64,000 bases of DNA from a virus, in IMG/VR virus record IMGVR_UViG_3300030406_003150, positions 1 through 64,000 of that record, one strand, 5' to 3'. The notes beneath the pieces are model-generated. The model searched no databases. It saw only the letters and a program-made list of their open reading frames with translations, and had not been told where the DNA came from. Below, piece after piece: positions 1 through 9,584 of this stretch. The translations under genes were made by a program, and so were the position numbers. The stretch's first letter is position 1, and every line of letters begins with the position of its first letter.

Positions 1-75
1 CACGGATACGTTTACCCAACCAGGCTGAGCAACCGCACAAAGCGGAAACAATAAAAACAACAATACTCTTAACAT
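1..75 (-). CDS. secreted or membrane protein, N-terminal fragment (runs off left edge)
   Basis: An ATG lies two bases after the stop of the holin-like gene, and the frame stays open to the window edge. The visible 25 residues begin MLRVLLFLLFPLCAVAQPGW: a short charged N-terminus, a leucine-rich hydrophobic core and an AVA-Q signal-peptidase-I-like cleavage site. This is a typical Sec signal peptide with no lipobox cysteine. Its place directly after the holin suggests a lysis accessory protein such as a spanin, or a secreted protein, but too little is visible to decide. Confidence 0.6.
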   Translation of the reverse strand, partial: MLRVLLFLLFPLCAVAQPGWVNVSV

Positions 76-76
76 C

Positions 77-505
77 TTACTTCTTTGCTTTTTCGATGGT
101 CCTTCCAGCGAAGTATGCACCGAATGCTGTTAGCATTAATATCTCCAACAAAGATACGTAACTGTCTTTTACGTTAAATGGCAGCTGATCCAGCGAGTCG
201 AGCACCATCGTGACCATGAACATAGCCATCAGGCAGATAAGAGTAACGGGTCTGATAAGCTTAGCAAGCTTGACATCGCTGCCCATATCCGCCTTCCATC
301 TTTCAGTTACATTCTTTTGAAACTCTATCTCTGCATCGACCATAGCCGTCCCCTCTGCGGTGTCCACGTCAGGATCTTTGTCGATAAGGTTTTTCACAAG
401 GCCAAGAGCCCCCTGATCTGGCAGGAGGTCTCCGACTGTGTTTAGTACGTTAGGGGCTTTGCTCTTGAGCCACTTCCCCAACTTGGTGTCTTTAATTTTT
501 TCCAC
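77..505 (-). CDS. holin-like membrane protein, copy A (GTA 3-TM holin type)
   Basis: A 142-aa protein with a soluble charged N-terminal half (the LPDQGALG motif and a KNVTERWKADMGSD stretch) followed by two clear hydrophobic segments at about residues 84-105 and 115-133, and a basic tail. This architecture fits the family of 3-TM holins first described from gene-transfer agents. It would act in the inner membrane to release the endolysin. The start overlaps the end of the giant 3026-aa gene by 14 bases. A second copy at 53536-53970 differs at only 18 of 140 aligned positions, far closer than any other pair in the two modules. Holin function is inferred from family resemblance and membrane segments. 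Confidence 0.7.
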   Translation of the reverse strand: MEKIKDTKLGKWLKSKAPNVLNTVGDLLPDQGALGLVKNLIDKDPDVDTAEGTAMVDAEIEFQKNVTERWKADMGSDVKLAKLIRPVTLICLMAMFMVTMVLDSLDQLPFNVKDSYVSLLEILMLTAFGAYFAGRTIEKAKK

Positions 506-3500
506 GTATTTCCTCGTATTTCTTGTTAAACATCATTACCAACTTTCTCTCTTGGTCCATAAGTTTTTGGACTCTTGAAACTCTTTCCCCGTAGTTGCTA
601 ATCTTCTTGGCCGCTCTCTTCTGAGCTCTAATAACCTTTAGTGACTTGTTTATCTTCTTTAGATATTCGTTGAGGGTATTAACTCCTTGATACCTATCTC
701 CAGCATTTGGAATTCTATTTTCCTTGTACTCTTTGGCAAGCTGTTTTATTTCAACTTCACTGTCCTTAAACTTCTGCATGTCGTAATACTTGGAGGGCTC
801 TCCGTAAAGAATTCGCATGAAAGGAATATCGTTAAAGTCTAAATCGATTGGATTTTCTGATCTGTCAGCCACAATTTTGCGGCCCGTCTCTATCGAGCGA
901 GTCACAAACCTACCAGTCCCTCCGAGGAAGTACTCGAAGATGTACCAAGCGCCATCAGGATTTATATCGACTACACCTGGAACATCCTCTGAACCGCCTG
1001 TAGCTTCATTCATCCAGCTAAAGAACTGCTTAATCTCCTCTGGAGATCGGAACGACATCGAAGAGTTTGGTTTTGGAGTTCCAAAAGGATACTGCTCTGC
1101 CTTTACTGGTCCGCCAAAGTATGTTTCGTTGAAAGCAAACGCCTCAAAGAACGGCTTGAAAGCTGTGGGGATTGACGTCTTAGCAATCTGAGTACCAAGA
1201 TTATCTGATTGTCCAAAGCTAATGGGCGAAAACGCATTCACCATGGACATAGCCATAAACATTAAACCTTCCGTTGCCTCTTTGTCTCCAGAGGCCACCT
1301 CAACAGAAGTGCTACCTATGTTTGCGAAGATGTTATATCCATACGGCATGGGTATCTTCCAGTAGTTCTCACCGTCAGGGCGCATGATGATGAGGTTCCT
1401 TTCTTTAACGTAATCAGGAATCTTGTTGTAAAACAATTCTCCATCTTCATCCTCATCAGAGGAAGCTCTGTTGAGAAGAGTAAGCATACCACTACTTATA
1501 ATCATAGCTAAAGCTGCCTTTTGAGCTGTAGTAGCTCTTTGGCGCCAATTTCTCATTGAGCCATCAGGCGCGATAGGTGGCTTCAATCCAACTAAAGATC
1601 TGGCTATTCTAGCAGAACCCTGGACAGAAGCGTTAAAGAACAAGTACGTAGCATTTACTGATGCTCCCCACTCACCTTGCTTGTTAAAGTTTACGGTAAT
1701 GTTCTTAGCAAACTGAGCAGCCTTCTCTCTGCTTACCCCGCCTTCACGAGCAGCGATATAAGCTGACAAGCGAATGCTGTTTTCAAATGCATCGTTCATA
1801 CCCTCTACAAACTCAAGGGCTCCCTTAACGCTACCGATTACTTTCTGAGCATTGGTCTGACCGCTATCATCAATCTGTAAATCACCAGCGATATCCTCAA
1901 GACTCTTCTGATAAGCCCATCCAGTCTTTCCTCCGTCGGCCTTGAACTCCTCGTAGTACTTACTGATCATTGGGTCCGCATCCTTGCCTACCTCGTCACG
2001 AATCAAAGCCTTAAGAGTTGGCCCCACCATCTTGAAGATTCTGCGCATAGCTCCAGTCCCATTCAGGAATCCACCTTCCATCTCCGCCTCAGCGGAAGCA
2101 TTGAATATAGCGGACTGAATATCACGAGAGAAGTTACTCAAGATAAACTCAGGGTTTCTAGAGGTAAATGCTGCCCTCAACCACGAGTTTACAGACCCCA
2201 TGAGCTTAACGAAATAGTTGCGCTGAGGCAAGTTCATAGATCGGAGCGCTTGAGCGTAGCTAGCGTCCTTAAAACGAATAGCTTTTTGAACTCCGTTTAC
2301 CCTTACGGAAACAATATTCGGATCATCACTCTTGTATCCGTCGGCTTCTTTGTCGAGCACCTGCCATACATTGGGGTTTGGATTGGCTTCGGCCAATCGA
2401 TAGAGGCTGTTGATAGCCTCGTTTGTACGCCCCTTAATTTTTACAGCAGCATTCTGAGAGATTGCCTGCGCTACTATGTTTGAAGACTCAGTAAATCTAC
2501 CCTTCGCTTTCTTTGTAGTTGAGCCAGATACACTAAACCCAGTACCGCCGTTTGGATATGGGGAGTAAGCCATGTCAGCCTCATCAACAGACTTACCCTG
2601 AAGCGGAACATAGTTTTCAAACATCTGCTCAAACGCATCAATCGTTTCCTGGGACTCAAGTCCGAGCTCAACCATTGAGTCTCTTGTGTCTTGCAAGATG
2701 CCCCTAACGATTGAAGCAGATTCCTCCAGCTGTCGCTTTCTGGCATCTGGAATGGCGTTAAGCATACCCTGAGCATCAAGGTCGCTAATACCGCTACCCA
2801 TCTGATTTTTTCCGTCTGTACGCTCACGAATAACAGCGTTTCGCTCTTGCGCATGAAGCGCGTACATGTATTGGTCAAGATCATCAATGGTGAGGCCGTT
2901 TTTCTTTAGGCTGTCTGTAATCCTTTGCGTCGATCTGTCAAGACCTTCGAGGTCATTCGCTGCCTTACCATACAGAAGTTCCTCGGCCATGCGGAAATCT
3001 TGCTCCCTCCTTACTTGCCCTCCTTGAGAGGCAGCTACGTCTTCCTGAAGCTTGAACACCCTTCTGTATTTGTCCTGTAGCCTAGTCAGCCAAACGTCAG
3101 TAAAGTCTTCTGCCGCTGACTGCTCTCGCATTTGCCATGTGGCTCCACCTAAATCACCGAAGTTATTTCTGTTGTTTGCCTTGGAGAACATAGCCATACG
3201 CATGTCGATGGGAGGCGTGTCCACCTCATACCAACTATTACCGATCTCGTCTCTGACGAGTGTAGACTCAAGACCGATAGATCTCAATGTCTTTGGCAAG
3301 CTTCTGTATCTCTTTCTGAGTGGAGCCTGTTTCTGCACTTCCTCGTCCAGAATCGCCTCACCCATTTCTCCATCGAACATACGATCAACGCCGAACTCCT
3401 CGCTCATGTACTCGTTGAGCTCCACATCACTTGCGTCCCACCATTGAATATCAGCGGCTGTCTTTTCGGTGGGGAATCTAACTACCCTATCGCCGTTTTC

Positions 3501-6500
3501 CTGAGCTCTTTTTATAATATGTCTAATGGTCTGCTTTTCCCAAGAATCCTTGGCGGAAGGTATACCCTCTTTTTTCTCTTCTTTCTCTTTGTTTCTGTAC
3601 TTTTCTACAGCTTCAACAGCCCCGTCGTAAGCCTTCATCCGCTCCTCTGGAGTCATGTCTATAAGCTCTTCACCTAAAGCGATATCAGAAACGGTATCAG
3701 CCATATAGTCAATGCTGATAACCAAGTCTTTGGAGAAGTTTCCAAGATTGTTTTTCTCCCCTGGTTGTACGTATGGATACTTATTGAAGTGATCGTTTAT
3801 GATCTTATCAATCTGCTTTTCAGTAGAGTCAATCGGAGCCTTTAGGTTAGACAGCGCGTACTGTCTAAGCAAAATTCTAAATGCCCTTACATTAAAGTTT
3901 GGGTCGTTAGCTAATGCGTTGCTCAGCAGACTCCCCATGTTGGGAGCATCATCAAGCCTGCCTTCTGGGACTATCTCGACCTGTTTGAGAACGTCATCCC
4001 ACCAATCTGGATTTATGGCATTGTCTCTCCCCCCAGCGGCAACCAATAACAAGGTTCTATATTGGTCGTAATTTTCTAAGATGTACTTCAGGAAAGGAAG
4101 ATTCTGAACGGTAACATCGATCTCATCAGAGCCGTAGTTCTCAATGACTGCCTCCTCAGTCATGCTGCCGTCATAGGCTCGATCCAACCCCTTTTGATAC
4201 GTGTCTGACTGAATCTCAGATACATACAACACTCCTGGTTGATTTGGGTCAGAAAATATTCTCACATGAGCGTGAACAGGAAAATCAAAGTGTTCTTCGA
4301 ATATTCCTGGAGTGCCATATATGTTGTCGTCTCCAACAAAGGGGATGGTAGTAGCCTCAAGTCTTCTGTATTTCCTTCCGTAGATTCTATCTAACCCATA
4401 ATCTGCGTGAGACCTTTGCTCTTCTAGGGGTTGCAACATCTTGTTCTCAAGGTGCTGTTCAAACTCTTCCTTAGATATAAACTGTGCACCTGGGTATTTA
4501 GATATAAGATCCTGAAGAACAGCTTGCTCAGCTTTAGACGATTTACCCATAACCTGAAGCACCTGGTTGACAGAAACCCCCTTCCTACCTGCTTTTTCTG
4601 TAAGGGTAATAGACCTCCTCGTGGCAGCTTTTGAGAACTTAACGTTGTTTTTTACATGAGCTCTTACAGTAGAAGAAACGTTAGCCTCAATTGCATATCC
4701 AGCCTCCTTCAACCTTTTTTCTAGTCTCTCAAGCTTTTTTCTAATCTGTGGCTTGGCGCTGGGGCTAGCATTTTTAAGCTTTTCTAGCTGATCCTTTATC
4801 TCATCGACTAAGGCTTTGTTTCCATCGTCATCAAAAATAACCTCTGACAGGCCAGTCTTATCTTTGGCTCCATCAAAATCAAGAGACACCTTTTCATCTA
4901 GATATACGACTTCATCGAGCCCGCCTATATAGTACTTGAAATCAGATCCTTCAACATCCTCTCTAACTGCTTTTCTTTCAGGACCAACGAAAAGCTTATT
5001 AAGGTCTATAACAACAGCCGCCAATGCTGTTCCAGCTTTTGTGCTGCTGTTAAACAGCTCAGTAGAATAAACCTCTTGATAATACTTATCGATCGCTGGC
5101 TGAAGCTGAGTCCCCTTCGATGGCCTTATGAATGGGTATTTTGAAAAAATAGCTGGTCTCTTACCAGTGCCCTTAGTGGAAAGAAACATTCTCAGGCTGC
5201 CGCCAGTCCCAGATACAAAATCATCCTTCTCATGAAAGGCCCCCTCTCGGTCAGCAGCCCAATACATAAATGCCTTGACGCTTTCTAAGCTGTTGTAATC
5301 AATCGGCTTTCCATACTCCTCAACTAAGTTAGTTCTATCGCTTCTTTTTCCTGTCCACTCAGAATCTATAGATCGCTTCAGGTCATCTAAAACAGCCTGT
5401 GTAAACTCGCTATTGTTTTCAACCTCAACGCCCTTAAAAATAATATCTACGATGCCCTTAAACACTGAGCTTCTTCCTGGAAGACTCCTCAAGCTATTCT
5501 GATGCAAATAGACAGTAACCTTTCCCCCATCGGCCTCAAGCTGTTTTTTTGTTTGCATCACGGCTTCAAACTCTTCCTTGAAGACCTCGCCGCTTGTTAG
5601 CCTCTTGTACCTGCTCTCTGCCTCATATGTGTTTCTTCTTTTCTTCTTTTGTGTGGCAATACCAATCCTTAATTTTCTTGCTTCATCCTCAATGTCATCT
5701 TGTATTAACTGCTTTAACTCTCCCTCTGTAGAGGTGAGTATAAAGTCTAAATACTTGAGTCTACCCAGGTCCACTTCTCTGTGTCTTTCTGATGCGTGAG
5801 AAATAGAAAGACCCCTTTCAACCATGGATAGAACCTCCTCTACTCCTCCGCTTACCTCAAACTCAATAAAGTCATTATCACCATACGTAAGTCTAACCGT
5901 CCCTTTCCCTGCAACGTCGTACTTCAAGCTCATTGAAGTAGACGGAAGCTGAGATGGCTTAGCTATACGGACACCATTGAACCTACCATCTTCGGAAATA
6001 GAAGATATCTTGTCTGCACCAACTGAGCTAGTAGAGAATTTAACGTTTGGGCCGATCGATTCACCTGGCTCTCCGTCTTCGTTCACCCGATCCAGACCGC
6101 TCATAGAGTAAATCTCTGAGTGTTCAAAAGGATCAATAACGCCCTGGTCGCCCTTGAGTTCGTTTAGCTCTTCAGGTGAAATACCAGAATCGATAAGCGC
6201 CTGTAGATTCGCCTTTTGAATTACAAGGTCTTCAAACTCTTGCGCTGGATCTCTTGACGTAGACCCCATCGTAAGACGATCATCAATAGGTGGGATAAAG
6301 TTTGGCAAAGACGTGTACATATCCATGCCAGAATCTCTCCACAACTGTGCAGTTTCGTTTCTTAGCTCATACAGCTGCTGTTTAATCTCCTTCTCAACTT
6401 CCCTTGCTGCCTGAGCTCTCTCGGCTCTAAGCTGACCAAATGATTTAATTCTGTCTATTTTTACTTTGTTGCCCTGCTTATCTCTCTTGGGCTTGGGTGG

Positions 6501-9500
6501 CTTTACGTCATAACGCTTGCCGTCCTTAATGAAGTGAACGTTTGTAATGACTCCAGGGAACTCCTGGTTGCCAGTCATCTTATTGTACCAGTTCCTGTAG
6601 TGGAAATAATCCTTTACTGTAATTTTCTGAGGGACAGCAGGCGGCTTGTCAGCCCACTCTACGTACTCAACTCCGTACTGCCTGTCAAAATCGTAGTACA
6701 AGGTAGTGTCCACCAGGTAGTTGAAGTCTCCCTTGGATCGCCTAGACATCTTAACCGATGGAGACCTTGACCCGTCAGGGGAGTAGTCCACAACATCTCC
6801 GTCCAGCGCTCTAGACATAACTCTTGCAAAGCCTCTTAGGTCAGTTTCAGTATTAATGATGTTTCGTCCTGCGAACCTATTGATAAGGTCAGCAATTCTC
6901 TGCCAGATATTTCTGTAAGAGTTAGGAGTATTTAAGTAGCTTCTTACAAACCCAGCAAGCAGCTCCTCCTCAAACGTAGCCTTATCTCTTTTCTCTTGTG
7001 GTGTTCTTGCTGGAACCTTATCAAGTATTGTTTTGATATCCTGACCAGTAAGAGTTCGAGATTGAATCCTTGAAAGCAAAGCGACATCACCTTCAAAGGC
7101 CGCCTTAATTCCTTCTACTCCTGAAGGGAAATAATCGATAACCCTATCACTCAGAATCCTCTTCAGATCTAAGCTCATATCCACAAACTTGACAAGCTGT
7201 GAAATAAACTTACCCCTAACTGTATCGTTAGAGAGGATAGACTCCATCCCGTAATGATACGCTACCTCTTCTGTGACAAGATTTATTACGCTATCGATGT
7301 CTCCAGTAAATCCTTGATCAGTTCTAAGCTGTTCCCTTACCTGTGGGTTAGTTACATCGAGCATATGAATCTGCCCGTTGTGATACCAACCAAATGTAGC
7401 GGTACCAATCTTCATAGCTCTACCCCCATTAACCCCCCGAACAGCCTTATTAAGCGATCCTAACGAGTTGTGGATATAGATTCTGGCGTTTGGAAGCTTG
7501 TCCTTAAACTTAGCGAATGCTTTATTGAGAACGTTGTTCAATAAGTTTCTGAATTCCGTGGGCACCTGGCTCATGGATTCGTCAGTAAGATTCTTAGGGT
7601 CGAGCTCAATAGAGTCGTCTTGCTCCTCTACATCTAGTGTAAATACTGGTCGAGGTTTCTTGTTGGCTTTTCTTTCCGCAGCGTTATACTTAGCCACCTT
7701 CCTTTCGAGTTCTCCCTGCTCCTTCTTTAATCGCTTCAGCTCAGCTCTTTCGTCTACGCTCATAGCAGACGGGCCGCCGACGGACCCGTCAGCACCTACA
7801 GCGTTCTGATATTTAGTTGCAAGCTGACTGATCCTTCTGTTGACAGTCTTTAGCCTGTCACGAGACTGAGATAAAAGCTGCCCAATCATAGTGGCTGACA
7901 TACGATCAAGAGGGATAGAGCCGTCTTCGGCATCCTCTGTCTCGTCATACTCTGAAAGACGATCAGCCTCAGATGTAGACGCACCTTTCTTTGCAGATGC
8001 ATTTGCTTCTTGCTCCTCTCTAGAAACGTTTTCTGAGTTAGCTTCTGTTTCGTTGCCATCTGCCGCCTCAGCAGTCGCTTCTGGGGAAACAGGCTGATCC
8101 TTTGCTCTAGATGCTATTTCATCTAGCTTAGATTGAAGCGCATCAATCTCTGACTTAGCAGCTTTTGATTCTTGTTTATTGCTGAGTTCAACTACAGTTT
8201 CAATGTAATCTTGGGCGTCCTGTGTTGAAAGCCTAACAAGTATGCCCTGGTTGTCTCGGACAGCAGCTGCTCTTTGTCTCAGCGGCTCTGTCTTCTTGTT
8301 AAACAGATTCGACAGGTTGTCGTCTCTCTTTACCTCAAGCTTCATGGACATTAACTCCTGCGGGGTAGATTCCTCTACCAACCTGTAAGCCATCTTGCTT
8401 GAAATCCTTGCGCCTCCTTGCCTGTAGCTTGGAGCAGTCAAGAGCCCCTTGGTAATTGTAACTGGAGCAGTGCCGAGCCCGCCAACAGCTTCCATGATTA
8501 CGTCTGAAGCCGTGTAGTCTTGACCCGCAGCCAAACTACCAGCAATCTCACCAAGACCCCCACCTACAGCCTCACCAGTTAAACCAACACCAACACCCAC
8601 AGCAGCAGCTGGTAAAGCGCCCACCCTTGAGGCTGTTCTTGAAAACGCTCTAGAAGCTCCCCCAGCGGCAAGCCCCTGGGTAATAAATTCTACCGAAGCA
8701 ATAGTAACACCTCTAGTTGCAGCCCTTCTGGCCACATTGAACATGGCGTCTTGGTCGTTAAGGATAGTGCCTAAGTTTTCCTCATTGTATTCAAGTCCAC
8801 GCTCGCTAAGCTCATCCATGACGAACTCAGCCACGGCAGCTTGCGCCTCAATCTTACCGCCTATAACCGAGCTTCCAAGCCTAAAGCCAGCGTATAGGCC
8901 CCCAAGCGCTCCACCTATGTTTCCGATTATTGGGATAGGGCTTCCAGCAAAAGCCCCTGCTAATCCTCCCGCAATGGTAGTGCCCGCAACAGTAGTTAAG
9001 TTCTGTGGGGTAAAGTAAGCGCCCTGACTCTGTGCGAATATCTCGCCTATAACACCCCTGCTAATCTCTCCCTCTTCGTGATACGTGTCTAGAAGCGCCT
9101 TAAATCCAGCGAAGTAATCTTGATACCAAGCAGCTTCCTCTTCTCCTCCATACTCTTTGATTCTTTCAGCATACCTCTCATTGAATCTCTCTAGCTCTGG
9201 CGTCATAGACTGACCTTGAGCCGCAGCGTTAAGATCCATAAACTCCCTCACTTCTTGAGCGTCAACCTCTTCGCCAACGAAGCCTTGACCGACGATGCCG
9301 CTCATCTCCTCAAACTTCTTCTGGGCCTCTTTACCCTGAAGCCCTATATCCCAAAGAGACCCCCAAAAACCTTGGTCTTCCTTAAATACAGCATTGGCCT
9401 GCTCGACATAAGGGACTGATTGATAGAACGATGGATTGAGGTCTCTCACGCGGGTCATTGCCGACGTGTAGTCCTCGCCAGATACACCTTTAGCCCTTAA

Positions 9501-9572
9501 GTAATTATCAGCGTCTATCTCATTGAGTTGAGAAGCTTGGTTTATAAAAAAGTTTAAGTCCTTTTCTTCCAT
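492..9572 (-). CDS. giant polyvalent / internal virion (ejection) protein, 3026 aa
   Basis: A single uninterrupted 3026-aa frame. Residues about 190-370 are Gly/Ala-rich and hydrophobic, with several possible membrane segments. A low-complexity acidic stretch follows around 490-560. Around residue 770 a TEEVAYHYG motif looks like the HEVVGHYG zinc-protease motif common in phage polyvalent proteins, with the first histidine replaced by Glu. Around residue 1786 lies SEIQSD, another hallmark of such proteins. Residues about 2400-2750 form an LPD38-like region including a hydrophobic segment near 2690. Such giant proteins are usually packaged and ejected into the host. It lies between the lytic-domain protein and the holin, in the same order as the 1555-aa paralogue at 53975-58642. 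The enzymatic role of individual domains is not established. Confidence 0.75.
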   Translation of the reverse strand: MEEKDLNFFINQASQLNEIDADNYLRAKGVSGEDYTSAMTRVRDLNPSFYQSVPYVEQANAVFKEDQGFWGSLWDIGLQGKEAQKKFEEMSGIVGQGFVGEEVDAQEVREFMDLNAAAQGQSMTPELERFNERYAERIKEYGGEEEAAWYQDYFAGFKALLDTYHEEGEISRGVIGEIFAQSQGAYFTPQNLTTVAGTTIAGGLAGAFAGSPIPIIGNIGGALGGLYAGFRLGSSVIGGKIEAQAAVAEFVMDELSERGLEYNEENLGTILNDQDAMFNVARRAATRGVTIASVEFITQGLAAGGASRAFSRTASRVGALPAAAVGVGVGLTGEAVGGGLGEIAGSLAAGQDYTASDVIMEAVGGLGTAPVTITKGLLTAPSYRQGGARISSKMAYRLVEESTPQELMSMKLEVKRDDNLSNLFNKKTEPLRQRAAAVRDNQGILVRLSTQDAQDYIETVVELSNKQESKAAKSEIDALQSKLDEIASRAKDQPVSPEATAEAADGNETEANSENVSREEQEANASAKKGASTSEADRLSEYDETEDAEDGSIPLDRMSATMIGQLLSQSRDRLKTVNRRISQLATKYQNAVGADGSVGGPSAMSVDERAELKRLKKEQGELERKVAKYNAAERKANKKPRPVFTLDVEEQDDSIELDPKNLTDESMSQVPTEFRNLLNNVLNKAFAKFKDKLPNARIYIHNSLGSLNKAVRGVNGGRAMKIGTATFGWYHNGQIHMLDVTNPQVREQLRTDQGFTGDIDSVINLVTEEVAYHYGMESILSNDTVRGKFISQLVKFVDMSLDLKRILSDRVIDYFPSGVEGIKAAFEGDVALLSRIQSRTLTGQDIKTILDKVPARTPQEKRDKATFEEELLAGFVRSYLNTPNSYRNIWQRIADLINRFAGRNIINTETDLRGFARVMSRALDGDVVDYSPDGSRSPSVKMSRRSKGDFNYLVDTTLYYDFDRQYGVEYVEWADKPPAVPQKITVKDYFHYRNWYNKMTGNQEFPGVITNVHFIKDGKRYDVKPPKPKRDKQGNKVKIDRIKSFGQLRAERAQAAREVEKEIKQQLYELRNETAQLWRDSGMDMYTSLPNFIPPIDDRLTMGSTSRDPAQEFEDLVIQKANLQALIDSGISPEELNELKGDQGVIDPFEHSEIYSMSGLDRVNEDGEPGESIGPNVKFSTSSVGADKISSISEDGRFNGVRIAKPSQLPSTSMSLKYDVAGKGTVRLTYGDNDFIEFEVSGGVEEVLSMVERGLSISHASERHREVDLGRLKYLDFILTSTEGELKQLIQDDIEDEARKLRIGIATQKKKRRNTYEAESRYKRLTSGEVFKEEFEAVMQTKKQLEADGGKVTVYLHQNSLRSLPGRSSVFKGIVDIIFKGVEVENNSEFTQAVLDDLKRSIDSEWTGKRSDRTNLVEEYGKPIDYNSLESVKAFMYWAADREGAFHEKDDFVSGTGGSLRMFLSTKGTGKRPAIFSKYPFIRPSKGTQLQPAIDKYYQEVYSTELFNSSTKAGTALAAVVIDLNKLFVGPERKAVREDVEGSDFKYYIGGLDEVVYLDEKVSLDFDGAKDKTGLSEVIFDDDGNKALVDEIKDQLEKLKNASPSAKPQIRKKLERLEKRLKEAGYAIEANVSSTVRAHVKNNVKFSKAATRRSITLTEKAGRKGVSVNQVLQVMGKSSKAEQAVLQDLISKYPGAQFISKEEFEQHLENKMLQPLEEQRSHADYGLDRIYGRKYRRLEATTIPFVGDDNIYGTPGIFEEHFDFPVHAHVRIFSDPNQPGVLYVSEIQSDTYQKGLDRAYDGSMTEEAVIENYGSDEIDVTVQNLPFLKYILENYDQYRTLLLVAAGGRDNAINPDWWDDVLKQVEIVPEGRLDDAPNMGSLLSNALANDPNFNVRAFRILLRQYALSNLKAPIDSTEKQIDKIINDHFNKYPYVQPGEKNNLGNFSKDLVISIDYMADTVSDIALGEELIDMTPEERMKAYDGAVEAVEKYRNKEKEEKKEGIPSAKDSWEKQTIRHIIKRAQENGDRVVRFPTEKTAADIQWWDASDVELNEYMSEEFGVDRMFDGEMGEAILDEEVQKQAPLRKRYRSLPKTLRSIGLESTLVRDEIGNSWYEVDTPPIDMRMAMFSKANNRNNFGDLGGATWQMREQSAAEDFTDVWLTRLQDKYRRVFKLQEDVAASQGGQVRREQDFRMAEELLYGKAANDLEGLDRSTQRITDSLKKNGLTIDDLDQYMYALHAQERNAVIRERTDGKNQMGSGISDLDAQGMLNAIPDARKRQLEESASIVRGILQDTRDSMVELGLESQETIDAFEQMFENYVPLQGKSVDEADMAYSPYPNGGTGFSVSGSTTKKAKGRFTESSNIVAQAISQNAAVKIKGRTNEAINSLYRLAEANPNPNVWQVLDKEADGYKSDDPNIVSVRVNGVQKAIRFKDASYAQALRSMNLPQRNYFVKLMGSVNSWLRAAFTSRNPEFILSNFSRDIQSAIFNASAEAEMEGGFLNGTGAMRRIFKMVGPTLKALIRDEVGKDADPMISKYYEEFKADGGKTGWAYQKSLEDIAGDLQIDDSGQTNAQKVIGSVKGALEFVEGMNDAFENSIRLSAYIAAREGGVSREKAAQFAKNITVNFNKQGEWGASVNATYLFFNASVQGSARIARSLVGLKPPIAPDGSMRNWRQRATTAQKAALAMIISSGMLTLLNRASSDEDEDGELFYNKIPDYVKERNLIIMRPDGENYWKIPMPYGYNIFANIGSTSVEVASGDKEATEGLMFMAMSMVNAFSPISFGQSDNLGTQIAKTSIPTAFKPFFEAFAFNETYFGGPVKAEQYPFGTPKPNSSMSFRSPEEIKQFFSWMNEATGGSEDVPGVVDINPDGAWYIFEYFLGGTGRFVTRSIETGRKIVADRSENPIDLDFNDIPFMRILYGEPSKYYDMQKFKDSEVEIKQLAKEYKENRIPNAGDRYQGVNTLNEYLKKINKSLKVIRAQKRAAKKISNYGERVSRVQKLMDQERKLVMMFNKKYEEIRGKN

Positions 9573-9584
9573 ATGTCTTCTAGA

